Of a DNA stretch of 12,747 bases, positions 6,912 to 12,747 are shown piece by piece (position 1 is the stretch's first letter; each line of letters begins with the position of its first letter). The translations under genes and the position numbers were made by a program. Source of the DNA: Pleurocapsa sp. MO_226.B13 (GTDB taxonomy: Bacteria; Cyanobacteriota; Cyanobacteriia; Cyanobacteriales; Xenococcaceae); contig JASJEI010000202.1 in assembly GCA_030064795.1 (NCBI GenBank), positions 1-12,747 on the forward strand, written 5' to 3'. The notes below the pieces were generated by a model. That model was not told where the DNA came from, did not search any database, and saw only the letters and a list, made by a program, of their open reading frames with translations.

Positions 6912-7556
6912 GTGATTGTTCCCCACTCCAAACTAATCTTGCATTTCAATTCCGTAGAACAAATCTTAACCCAACTAGAACAACAGCCTGGTTGGGAAAA
7001 ATTCCGCGACTATCGCCAGCTTCTCAAATGTTGGCACAATACTGTCAACCAAAATACCGCCAAACATACTCGTCCTCTGTATATAACTCGACAGGTACTT
7101 TGGGTTGCCACCTCTAGCGCAGCCAGAGCGCAGGAGCTTTCTTTTCAACGCTATAGCTTGCTTAAAAAGCTTAATAACCAACTACCTTTTACCCTCAAAG
7201 ACATTCGCTTTACTTCTTCAGGATGGCATCAAGCAACCTACCAGGAAAATACTAAGGAGATTTTATTTACGATCGGCAAGCAGCAAAAATCTAAAAATAT
7301 AGCGACTGAGAACGATCTTGTTGAGGAACAATTAGAAAACGAATTGAAACAATCTTCACCCTCAACCAAAGCCAAGATCGTAGCAAAACGCTGGTTAGAA
7401 AAGGTCAATCAAAGCCAATCATCTTGGTTATCTTGTCCTAACTGTGGCTCTCAGACTTCATCAGCGGAGATCGAACGTTGGAATATGTGTTATCTATGTA
7501 TAGCCCAGAAATGGTCGCAAGAATATCGACCTCCAACTTTTCCAGAGATAAAATAA
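6912..7556 (+). CDS. dciA: DUF721/DciA-like protein with C-terminal zinc ribbon
   Basis: The 214-residue protein has two parts. Residues about 14-105 match DUF721 (DciA): an initial helix with VEQILTQLEQQPGWEKF, the core VLWVATSSAARAQELSF at 62-78 and a following LLKKLN helix. A charged linker covers about 125-170. The end carries a putative zinc ribbon, CPNC at 175-178 and CYLC at 193-196. DciA is the ancestral bacterial loader of the replicative helicase DnaB and is found where DnaC is absent. The function is inferred from this domain. The start is GTG, with AGGA a few bases upstream; an in-frame stop at 6903-6905 rules out a longer protein. A TTG at 6939 is an alternative start. The gene stands alone, divergent from tldD, with a hairpin ending in T5 about 85 bp downstream. 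Confidence 0.78.
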   Translation: MIVPHSKLILHFNSVEQILTQLEQQPGWEKFRDYRQLLKCWHNTVNQNTAKHTRPLYITRQVLWVATSSAARAQELSFQRYSLLKKLNNQLPFTLKDIRFTSSGWHQATYQENTKEILFTIGKQQKSKNIATENDLVEEQLENELKQSSPSTKAKIVAKRWLEKVNQSQSSWLSCPNCGSQTSSAEIERWNMCYLCIAQKWSQEYRPPTFPEIK

Positions 7557-7639
7557 ATAAAATCTTAAAACTCGATCTACTTTATTATTTAACGATCCCT
7601 ATGGGGTTTACCAGTAAAATCTCCATAAATTTACTGAAT

Positions 7640-7665
7640 AAAAAGTATTTTCAGATACACTTTTT
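7640..7665 (+). terminator. Terminator-like hairpin after the dciA-like gene
   Basis: AAAAAGTAT (7640-7648) can pair with ATAC and TTTTT (7655-7665, with a two-base bulge AC) around a six-base loop, ending in a run of five T. It lies about 85 bp after the stop. The stem is mostly A-T, so stability is modest. Confidence 0.35.
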
Positions 7666-7836
7666 GCGATTTTATGTCTATTCATTAATCAAATGTAAAA
7701 AGAATATGAAACATTAAAACCCAGCGGGGATCGCTCAAAGCCCGATCAGATAATAGGTTTAAATAGAAAAACGGGTTTATGAAGAACGTGCAAAATAGAA
7801 AAGCGAAATGGAATCAAACCAGTTCTAACCAACCTA

Positions 7837-8124
7837 ATGAAAGAAACAAATTTTTTAACCTCTGCCTGTCGCTACTGTCGCTCTTATAAGCCAGAAGGTC
7901 GCAGGGGTGGTTCTTGCCAAATGTTAGGTGTGCCAGTTCAGAGTAGTTGGAAAGCTTGCGCTCTTGCTTCTCCTGCATTTGAAACCCCTTTAAAAAAATT
8001 AGAAGATATTTTTCAATTAAAAACTCCAATAGAATTGAAATCTGAGGAAAAAGTATCGGCGAAGGTATCCAAGCTCGATCCCGACCAAAGCTTTCAAATC
8101 ACCAGTTGTCATTATTCTGAATAA
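7837..8124 (+). CDS. Small conserved cyanobacterial-type Cys protein with GRRGG motif
   Basis: The 95-residue protein has a dense N-terminal motif block: CRYC at 11-14, PEGRRGGSCQ at 19-28, GVPV at 31-34 and WKAC at 38-41. Cys11, Cys14, Cys27 and Cys41 could hold a metal, which is inferred from spacing alone. From memory, small proteins with this same block occur in many cyanobacteria as hypothetical proteins. I know no assigned function. The C-terminal half (about 50-95) is charged, contains ELKSEEKVSAKVSKL and looks poorly conserved. There is no signal peptide or membrane segment. The gene stands alone between the dciA-like gene and menB, and is followed by a good terminator. The ATG at 7837 is the first start in frame, and the Cys block right after it supports this start. 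Confidence 0.75.
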   Translation: MKETNFLTSACRYCRSYKPEGRRGGSCQMLGVPVQSSWKACALASPAFETPLKKLEDIFQLKTPIELKSEEKVSAKVSKLDPDQSFQITSCHYSE

Positions 8125-8132
8125 ATCTTTTT

Positions 8133-8170
8133 AATTTAAAATTAAAAATTTAAAATTCAAAATTAAATTG
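8133..8170. repeat. A/T-only short repeats of TTAAAATT type
   Basis: Several degenerate copies of AATTTAAAATT and AAAATTAAA follow each other just after the small Cys-protein gene. They resemble the AT-type heptamer-derived repeats seen in cyanobacterial spacers. No function is apparent. Confidence 0.4.
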
Positions 8171-8179
8171 TAATTATCG

Positions 8180-8211
8180 ACGCGCCCCAAATATTTGAGG
8201 CGTATTTTTTT
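8180..8211 (+). terminator. Intrinsic terminator after the small Cys-protein gene
   Basis: ACGCGCCCCAAAT and ATTTGAGGCGT pair with one mismatch and a two-base bulge, with a short loop, and a run of seven T follows (8205-8211). It lies about 55 bp beyond the stop of the small Cys-protein gene. The T-run is on the plus strand only, so it serves that gene and not menB. Confidence 0.6.
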
Positions 8212-8271
8212 GACTAATAATCTATTGGTCTGTCAACTTTGATTTGAGGGATAAATATTGATAAGTATCTT

Positions 8272-8344
8272 CCCCTGCTACATGCGGAATTACGCCTTTG
8301 TCCTACCTCCCCTGCTACATGCAGCTCAAGCCTTTGTCCTACCT
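8272..8344. repeat. 37/36-bp tandem direct repeat, two copies
   Basis: Copies run at 8272-8308 and 8309-8344. The outer parts are identical: CCCCTGCTACATGC at the start and GCCTTTGTCCTACCT at the end. The middle 8 and 7 bases differ (GGAATTAC and AGCTCAA). The repeat lies just beyond the menB stop (8378, minus strand). The period recalls the ~37-bp long tandem repeats (LTRR) described in filamentous cyanobacteria, but I cannot compare the sequences. Confidence 0.8.
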
Positions 8345-8377
8345 GCCCCAACCCATCAATTAATTGTTGACAGAATA

Positions 8378-9211
8378 TTAGGGTAGCCAAGGATACTGTT
8401 GAAAATCTGGAGGACGTTTTTCTAAAAAGGCTTGTTTTCCTTCTGCCCCCTCTTCGGTCATGTAATAGAGCATAGTGGCATTACCAGCTAATTCCTGTAA
8501 ACCAGCTTGTCCGTCACAGTCAGCATTGAAGGCAGCTTTAAGACAGCGAATTGCAATCGGACTTTTTTGGAGAATTTCTTGCGACCACTTGATCCCTTCT
8601 GCTTCTAGTTGAGCCACTGGTACGACACAATTGACTAATCCCATGTCTAAAGCTTCTTTGGCACTATACTGGCGACAGAGAAACCAGATTTCTCTGGCTT
8701 TTTTTTGTCCTACAATTCGAGCCAAATAACTAGAACCAAATCCCCCATCAAAGCTACCAACTTTGGGGCCAGTTTGTCCGAAGATAGCATTATCAGCAGC
8801 AATAGTTAAATCGCATAAGACATGAAGCACGTGACCCCCACCGATGGCATAGCCAGCAACTAAAGCAATGGTTACTTTAGGTAAGGAACGAATCAAACGC
8901 TGAAGATCCAAAACGTTTAACCTGGGTGTACCCCCCTCGTCTACATATCCTGCTTTACCTCTAATACTTTGATCCCCACCCGCACAAAAAGCATATTTAC
9001 CGTCTGTATGTGGCCCCGCACCAGTTAAGAGGACTACGCCAATCTTATTGTCTTCGCGAGCATCGACAAAAGCATCGTACATTTCAAACACGGTTTTAGG
9101 ACGAAAAGCATTTCGTTTGTGGGGACGATTAATAGTAATTTTGGCGATGCCATTCCATTTGTGATAAAAAATATCTTCGTAAGTTTTAGCTGTTTGCCAT
9201 TCAACTTGCAT
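8378..9211 (-). CDS. menB: 1,4-dihydroxy-2-naphthoyl-CoA synthase
   Basis: The 277-residue protein is a crotonase-fold enzyme that closes the second ring of o-succinylbenzoyl-CoA, giving 1,4-dihydroxy-2-naphthoyl-CoA. In cyanobacteria this step leads to phylloquinone, the photosystem I electron carrier. The sequence is strongly conserved. [10 protein letters not shown] at 76-85 and GGGHVLH at 124-130 form the CoA/oxyanion region, and [12 protein letters not shown] at 146-157 and [10 protein letters not shown] at 173-182 follow. Residues Gln146, Gly148 and Trp176 match the bicarbonate-binding site of type I MenB (E. coli Gln154, Gly156, Trp184), so it should be bicarbonate-dependent. The C-terminus QYPWLP is intact. 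No other men gene is nearby. It is divergent from the zinc-ribbon gene across a 283-bp AT-rich gap. The ATG at 9211 is preceded by GAGATAACCC, a weak ribosome site. Confidence 0.97.
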   Translation of the reverse strand: MQVEWQTAKTYEDIFYHKWNGIAKITINRPHKRNAFRPKTVFEMYDAFVDAREDNKIGVVLLTGAGPHTDGKYAFCAGGDQSIRGKAGYVDEGGTPRLNVLDLQRLIRSLPKVTIALVAGYAIGGGHVLHVLCDLTIAADNAIFGQTGPKVGSFDGGFGSSYLARIVGQKKAREIWFLCRQYSAKEALDMGLVNCVVPVAQLEAEGIKWSQEILQKSPIAIRCLKAAFNADCDGQAGLQELAGNATMLYYMTEEGAEGKQAFLEKRPPDFQQYPWLP

Positions 9212-9274
9212 GGGTTATCTCTATAAAAGGCGGAATAATTGCTTTCTAAAATTAAATCATTTTTTTGAAGAACC

Positions 9275-9280
9275 TATAAT
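9275..9280 (+). promoter_or_regulatory. Possible -10 box (TATAAT)
   Basis: A perfect TATAAT lies in the AT-rich gap between divergent menB and the zinc-ribbon gene, pointing towards the latter. No good -35 is seen at 16-18 bp upstream, and the resulting leader would be about 200 bases. In such AT-rich DNA it may be coincidence. Confidence 0.2.
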
Positions 9281-9494
9281 TAATTTTGTTTTAATATTTT
9301 ACTGATGAAAATATGCTGATAATTCTTTTCGAGATTTTTTTTCTGCTAAGGCACTTATATTGCCAGGGATCGAGGTTAAATAGGGCAAAATCTAGATAAA
9401 GAAAGATATTTACGATCCAATCAAAATTTTTAATTGTAAAAAAAACAATCATTAAAAATAAAATTAATAAATTATAAAATTTTACTTGAGAAAA

Positions 9495-9692
9495 ATGTCC
9501 AAAAAACAAACCGTTCGTTGTCCCAATTGTGGCGATCGCGCTACCGAAAGTATTACGGATGATTCTATTCGGCGTACTGCCTGTGAAAGCTGCGATCATC
9601 TCCTGATACAGTGTCTGGAAACTGGCAAAGTAATTGAAGCTTATGCCCCTAGTATTGATAGTTACTGTGCGATCGACTCGGTTGCTGTTTGA
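9495..9692 (+). CDS. Small two-CxxC zinc-ribbon protein
   Basis: The 65-residue protein has CPNCG at 9-13 and CESC at 30-33, the spacing of a minimal zinc ribbon, followed by [10 protein letters not shown] at 43-52. From memory, small cyanobacterial proteins with this layout are sometimes labelled PriA-like, but a 65-residue protein has no helicase domain and the label should not be read as function. A nucleic-acid or protein contact is the usual role of such ribbons (inference). I chose the ATG at 9495 over an in-frame TTG at 9486, because conserved residues begin right after the ATG and GAG lies 4 bases before it. The final 31 bp overlap the 3' end of rlmN on the other strand. Confidence 0.72.
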   Translation: MSKKQTVRCPNCGDRATESITDDSIRRTACESCDHLLIQCLETGKVIEAYAPSIDSYCAIDSVAV

Positions 9693-10732
9693 ATCTTAGA
9701 AGCCCTAAGCTGTCCGCAAGCTGCGTCTGCTTCTAAGCCACGAGAATAGCGCACGCTAACAGCTATTTTTGACTCTTCTAAAACCTTGGTAAATTCTTGA
9801 ATTCGGTGTTGATTTGGTCTTTGATAATCGACTTCGGAAATAGGATTGTAGGGAATAAGATTGACATGAGTTTGAAACCCTTTTAAGCGTTGGGCTAATT
9901 CGCGGGCATTTTCGGGTAAGTCATTAACTCCTGCCAGTAAAATATATTCAAAAGTCACTCTTCTTCCTGTAATCCGAACATAATCTCGGCATTCGGCTAG
10001 CAGACGATCTAAGGTGTATTTTTTGGCACTAGGGATTAATTGTTGACGTAAAGCTTGATTAGAAGCGTGGAGACTTACCGCCAAGACAATTTGTAGCTTA
10101 TGTTGAGCTAGCTGTCGAATTTTGCCAGGGATACCCACTGTAGAGATAGTCAGCGATCGCGCCCCGATGCCCACATCTTGATTGAGACATTTTACCGCAG
10201 CAACTACTTCAGTAATATTTGCCATCGGTTCTCCCATACCCATAAAGACGACGTTACTCACTCTTTGCCCGAAGTCTTCTTGTACTGTCAGTACCTGATC
10301 GACGATTTCATAAGCTTTGAGGTTGCGAATAAAACCGCCTTTGCCTGTAGCGCAAAAATCACAGTCCATAGGACAACCAACCTGGGAAGAAACGCACACT
10401 GTCAAGCGTTTGGCAGTGGGAATACCTACCGCTTCAATAATTAAACCATCCGCCAGACGCAATAAATATTTACGAGTCTCGTCGGGGGCGATACTGCAAT
10501 AATGAATTGTGGAACGTCCCAGAGGATAGTCTGACATTGCTTCGCGCCACTTCTTAGGAAAGACAGAAATATCCAAAAGCGATCGCGCTCCTTTTTGGTA
10601 TAGCCATTGATATAGTTGCTTACCCCTGTAGGCTGGTTGTCCTTGTTCTTGTACCCAAGTGCTTAACTCGTCTAAAGATTTACCTAATAAAACTTCCGAA
10701 TTAGTTGATTGCTTTACTGTTTGTAGCGTCAT
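9662..10732 (-). CDS. rlmN: Dual-specificity rRNA/tRNA adenine-C2 methyltransferase RlmN
   Basis: The 356-residue radical SAM enzyme methylates C2 of A2503 in 23S rRNA and of A37 in some tRNAs. The 4Fe-4S cluster motif is Cys120, Cys124 and Cys127 (in GCPMDCDFC). The methyl-carrying and resolving cysteines are Cys339 (in EADAACGQL) and Cys113, and the base-contacting Glu is Glu100, all at the spacing seen in E. coli RlmN. GEPMAN at 168-173 is the SAM-binding GEP motif. An N-terminal RNA-binding helical domain ([13 protein letters not shown] at 33-45) is present. All catalytic residues are intact and the length is normal. Read from the ATG at 10732, the gene runs towards the zinc-ribbon gene and shares 31 bp with it tail to tail. 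There is no strong Shine-Dalgarno. This is RlmN rather than Cfr, because the sequence follows the housekeeping pattern throughout. Confidence 0.96.
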   Translation of the reverse strand: MTLQTVKQSTNSEVLLGKSLDELSTWVQEQGQPAYRGKQLYQWLYQKGARSLLDISVFPKKWREAMSDYPLGRSTIHYCSIAPDETRKYLLRLADGLIIEAVGIPTAKRLTVCVSSQVGCPMDCDFCATGKGGFIRNLKAYEIVDQVLTVQEDFGQRVSNVVFMGMGEPMANITEVVAAVKCLNQDVGIGARSLTISTVGIPGKIRQLAQHKLQIVLAVSLHASNQALRQQLIPSAKKYTLDRLLAECRDYVRITGRRVTFEYILLAGVNDLPENARELAQRLKGFQTHVNLIPYNPISEVDYQRPNQHRIQEFTKVLEESKIAVSVRYSRGLEADAACGQLRASKIQTATESIAQ

Positions 10733-10777
10733 TATGTCTTAGTATCTTGTCAAAAAGGAGATTAACTACTTGGGACT

Positions 10778-10812
10778 GTTATTAGTCATCGGTCATTGGT
10801 TATTTGTCAGTA
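10778..10812. repeat. Heptamer repeats upstream of rlmN
   Basis: Five degenerate 7-bp units follow one another: GTTATTA, GTCATCG, GTCATTG, GTTATTT and GTCAGTA. They are related to the TAATGAC-type units near 880-900, read on the other strand. The stretch sits about 45 bp upstream of the rlmN start. Confidence 0.65.
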
Positions 10813-10854
10813 GTAATCCTTTATTGTTTATATTTTACAGTTAATCTACAAACT

Positions 10855-11055
10855 CTACCAAAGACTAACTTGCAGCCTGTAATTCTTGGATAATCTTCCG
10901 CGAAATAATTCTTTTGACCGAGATTTAAAATCTATATTTTCGACAAAAATACGCTCGGCTCGATCGCAAATATGATGAGCGAGTTTAAATAACCAACTAT
11001 GTCTTGCGTTGGCTATTTTTTCGTGGAATTTAGCTATTCTCCTTTGCAGTTTTAA
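10855..11055 (-). pseudogene. Decayed TnpB (IS200/IS605-type OrfB) fragment
   Basis: On the minus strand, 66 codons are open between a TGA at 11058-11056 and a TAG at 10857-10855. The translation reads like the middle of a TnpB transposon nuclease of the IS1341/IS605 group: KIANARHSWLFKLAHHIC at 13-30, then IFVENIDFKSRSKELF at 36-51. The Glu in FVEN sits where the RuvC-II catalytic Glu of TnpB lies. RuvC-I, RuvC-III and the zinc finger are absent, there is no start codon, and the text drifts from the family after about residue 55. I recognised it by family pattern; no search was run. It is a relic of an old insertion in the 580-bp gap between rlmN and the PfkB gene. Confidence 0.72.
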
Positions 11056-11100
11056 TCAATACCATTACCTAAGCAGTTCTGGAGTAATTGAAGATCGGAT

Positions 11101-11119
11101 TGGCGAGGAAACCTCGCCA
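11101..11119. repeat. Perfect 8-bp inverted repeat
   Basis: TGGCGAGG, loop AAA, CCTCGCCA. No T-run follows on either strand, so it is not a typical intrinsic terminator. It stands about 45 bp beyond the TnpB relic and could be part of the same old insertion or a dispersed palindromic repeat. Confidence 0.5.
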
Positions 11120-11313
11120 GCTAGAGTAATGTTCGTTATTGGGTTATACGTAAAGTCGCATACAAGGCTCGAATTGATGCTACGCAGTTTTAGCTCGACA
11201 TTTTCGCTCGATGCGATCGCTCCTTACTAATTAGATTTATTGCCAGAATATGAAGATAGACTTTTTTTCCCTCTTCATCAGGTAATTAATTCTGATTTGT
11301 CTCAGAAGTCTAT
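11120..11313. other. Non-coding gap with no recognised feature
   Basis: This stretch contains a HIP1 octamer (near 11213) and, just beyond the PfkB stop, a short stem TTCTGA/TCAGAA (11290-11307) plus a longer-range pair ATAGACTT/AAGTCTAT (11256-11263 with 11306-11313). I see no gene, RNA or clear terminator in it. Minus-strand translation gives no recognisable continuation of the TnpB relic. Confidence 0.5.
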
Positions 11314-12312
11314 TTATGCTGCTTGAGATTCATCCAAAAGTGCTTGAACCGCTGCGGTTTCCAGACGTGCGCCCAAACTAGTAACAAGTTTTGCCGAAGC
11401 AAAAGAAGCCAAGTTGCCAGCATCTTTGTAGTTCATGCCGTTAGTAATACCATATAAAAACGCTCCCGCGTACATATCTCCCGCGCCTACAGTATCGATC
11501 GCTTTAACAGTGTAAGGTTCGATTTCAATTAATTTTTCGCCATCAAAAATTACCGAACCTGCTGCACCACGGGTAATCGCAAACCCCTTAGCCAGAGACT
11601 TGAGATGCTCTACGGCGACATCAAAATCTTCAGTTTCCGCCATCAGCAAGGCTTCACTTTCGTTAGCAAAAAGAAAATCCAGCCCAGAACCAATAATTTC
11701 CAACAGTCCTGGTTTAAAAAACTTAACCATGTTCAGATCGGCGAGGGTAAAGGCTACTTTTTTCCCTGCGGATTGAGCGATTTCTTTAGCTTTGATTGCT
11801 GCCTGTTTGCTGTTTTCGCCACTAACAAGATAACCCTCAATGTAGGTATATTGGGCATTTTGGATTGCTTCTGGGACTAATTCTGCTTCACTAAAATTAG
11901 CTGAAATCCCCAAAAAAGTATTCATCGTGCGATCGGCATCGGGAGTGACAAAGACCAAACATTTACCCGTAACTCCTGGTTCTGGATCGTGAGTATCTAG
12001 GTTAGTCGTTACTCCACAATCGATTAAGTCTTGGGTATAAAACTTGCCTGGTTCGTCATTAGCTACCTTACAAGAATAAAAAGCTTTACCGCCGAACTGA
12101 CTCACCGCAATCACAGTATTAGCTGCCGAACCCCCACAAGAACGCTTTTGGTCGTATTCTGCTAAGTGGCTGACAATTTTGTCCTGACTATCTCGATCCA
12201 ATAAAGTCATGACACCTTTATCAATTCCCAACTTCTCTAAAGTATCTGGAGAAACTTCAAATTCAATATCCAAAAGAGCATTACCTAAAGCGTATACATC
12301 GTATTTCGTCAT
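11314..12312 (-). CDS. PfkB-family carbohydrate/nucleoside kinase, probable adenosine kinase
   Basis: The 332-residue protein is a ribokinase-fold kinase. The first signature region is RSCGGSAANT at 57-66, a diglycine hinge for substrate closure. The second signature is DTVGAGDMYAG at 273-283, with Asp279 as the catalytic base and the anion hole formed by GAGD. NESE at 217-220 is the motif that helps place phosphate and magnesium. The N-terminus (YDVYALGNALLDIEF) is closest to the adenosine kinase branch, which turns adenosine to AMP with ATP. Sugar kinases share these motifs, so the substrate is a likely rather than proven call. GAGG lies 6 bases before the ATG (12319-12322), a good ribosome site. 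It stands alone, with a leader hairpin upstream. Confidence 0.88.
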   Translation of the reverse strand: MTKYDVYALGNALLDIEFEVSPDTLEKLGIDKGVMTLLDRDSQDKIVSHLAEYDQKRSCGGSAANTVIAVSQFGGKAFYSCKVANDEPGKFYTQDLIDCGVTTNLDTHDPEPGVTGKCLVFVTPDADRTMNTFLGISANFSEAELVPEAIQNAQYTYIEGYLVSGENSKQAAIKAKEIAQSAGKKVAFTLADLNMVKFFKPGLLEIIGSGLDFLFANESEALLMAETEDFDVAVEHLKSLAKGFAITRGAAGSVIFDGEKLIEIEPYTVKAIDTVGAGDMYAGAFLYGITNGMNYKDAGNLASFASAKLVTSLGARLETAAVQALLDESQAA

Positions 12313-12364
12313 AAATTACCTCAGTGAAGCTGATAAATCTAATTTGATTGAAGATAAATACCTT

Positions 12365-12386
12365 GCCAGTCTTCTATGGGACTGGC
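12365..12386 (-). promoter_or_regulatory. Leader hairpin upstream of the PfkB gene
   Basis: GCCAGTC and GACTGGC form a perfect 7-bp stem with an 8-base loop, 52-74 bases before the ATG on the minus strand. No T-run follows on the coding side, so it is not a clear attenuator. It may be a 5' leader structure or an operator-like palindrome. Confidence 0.35.
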
Positions 12387-12460
12387 ATTATGCAAGATAA
12401 CATTATTAGGACTTTTATCTAAATATTATTGGTCGTAGATTTTAGCAACCAAAAATTTAA

Positions 12461-12482
12461 CCCGCACCAATCAAGGTACGGG
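12461..12482 (-). terminator. Terminator-like hairpin ahead of the PfkB leader
   Basis: On the minus strand CCCGTACC, loop TTGATT and GGTGCGGG form an 8-bp stem with one mismatch, followed by TTAAATTTTT. It would end a minus-strand transcript coming from the right edge, about 22 bp after the stop of the unrecognised frame there. Confidence 0.45.
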
Positions 12483-12504
12483 CTTGTCAATCAATAATTT
12501 GCTT

Positions 12505-12747
12505 TTAGCTTGCGATCGGCACTAGGGGAAAATTCAGATATTTATTCAGGGCGATTAAAGGAAAGGTTCTCATGCCTATCCAGAATTCTTTCTCCTTTAA
12601 CAATTGATGTGCGATCTTTGCTTGAATCTTAAAAATCCTAAAAAAGTTAAGTATGACTACTGAAAGAAGAAAGATATAATTATTAAAACTAGTCCCTTGA
12701 GCGATCGCACCGAACTTCAGAGCAATCAATAGCTGCCGATTTAAATT
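12505..12747 (-). CDS. Unrecognised reading frame open to the right edge, possible C-terminal part of a gene
   Basis: The frame is open from the edge to a stop at 12505-12507, giving about 80 residues. A TTG at 12729-12727 could be a start, but the frame is also open upstream of it. I recognise no domain. There is a hydrophobic stretch (NYIFLLSVVILNFF) and a basic/amphipathic part (HQLLKEKEFWIGMRTFP). The AT-rich composition is like spacer DNA and the frame may be chance. The terminator-like hairpin just after the stop is the main reason to list it. Confidence 0.25.
   Translation of the reverse strand, partial: NLNRQLLIALKFGAIAQGTSFNNYIFLLSVVILNFFRIFKIQAKIAHQLLKEKEFWIGMRTFPLIALNKYLNFPLVPIAS

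Noticed and set aside
7478..7717. 79-residue plus-strand frame overlapping the end of the dciA-like gene
   Set aside because: It begins inside the zinc ribbon in another frame and covers the terminator hairpin; composition is spacer-like.
8272..8344. CRISPR array
   Set aside because: Only two units with 7-8 variable bases inside each; no repeat-spacer layout and no cas genes.
9291..9599. 102-residue minus-strand reading frame
   Set aside because: It lies antisense to the conserved zinc-ribbon gene and across an AT-rich spacer. Its content is low-complexity Phe/Leu/Ile with no known motif.
10748..10753. TTGACA -35 box for rlmN on the minus strand
   Set aside because: The -10 at normal spacing would fall at or inside the start codon, with no TATAAT-like match.
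11009..11230. 73-residue plus-strand frame
   Set aside because: It lies antisense to the TnpB relic and the palindrome; no recognisable family.
1..12747. tRNA, rRNA, Yfr-type small RNA or known riboswitch
   Set aside because: I found no cloverleaf with a T-loop motif, no Yfr1 core (ACTCCTCACAC) and no recognisable aptamer; a covariance-model search would be decisive.

Overview
The window reads as a stretch of a cyanobacterial chromosome. The evidence is the octamer GCGATCGC (the HIP1 motif), which I count about 13 times where roughly 0.2 would be expected by chance in a sequence this long. The gene set also fits: a phylloquinone-pathway menB very close to known sequences, a cyanobacterial-type prohibitin, DciA with a zinc ribbon, and small Cys-motif proteins. 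Degenerate heptamer repeats lie between genes. The DNA is AT-rich and its spacers are AT-rich with several hairpins. I cannot name a genus.

Left part (1-4159): the 3' end of a very acidic, repeat-containing protein enters from the left edge on the + strand. Its first ~215 bases are a near-perfect 96-bp tandem repeat. It ends facing a two-gene minus-strand unit encoding a MotA/TolQ/ExbB-type channel protein with a long coiled-coil tail and an ExbD/TolR-like partner. A perfect 16-bp palindrome and heptamer repeats lie between the converging units. Upstream of the pair is a prohibitin/SPFH protein whose TTG start is fixed by a good Shine-Dalgarno.

Middle (4160-8124): two more minus-strand genes, a DUF362 protein and the TldD metallopeptidase, are each followed by a hairpin. 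Two plus-strand genes follow: a DUF721/DciA-like putative helicase loader with a C-terminal zinc ribbon, and a small protein with a conserved Cys/GRRGG pattern.

Right part (8125-12747): menB on the minus strand, a 65-residue zinc-ribbon protein on the plus strand, rlmN on the minus strand (its 3' end overlaps the zinc-ribbon gene by 31 bp), a decayed TnpB fragment in the 580-bp gap behind rlmN, and a PfkB-family (probable adenosine) kinase. The last 435 bp hold a leader hairpin, a terminator-like hairpin and an unrecognised reading frame open to the right edge.

Apart from the ExbB/ExbD-like pair, the genes are housekeeping or conserved single genes and do not form one pathway. I see no defence island, prophage or complete mobile element. 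The least explained material is the acidic repeat protein, the channel pair lacking the usual membrane Asp, the small Cys protein and the TnpB relic.
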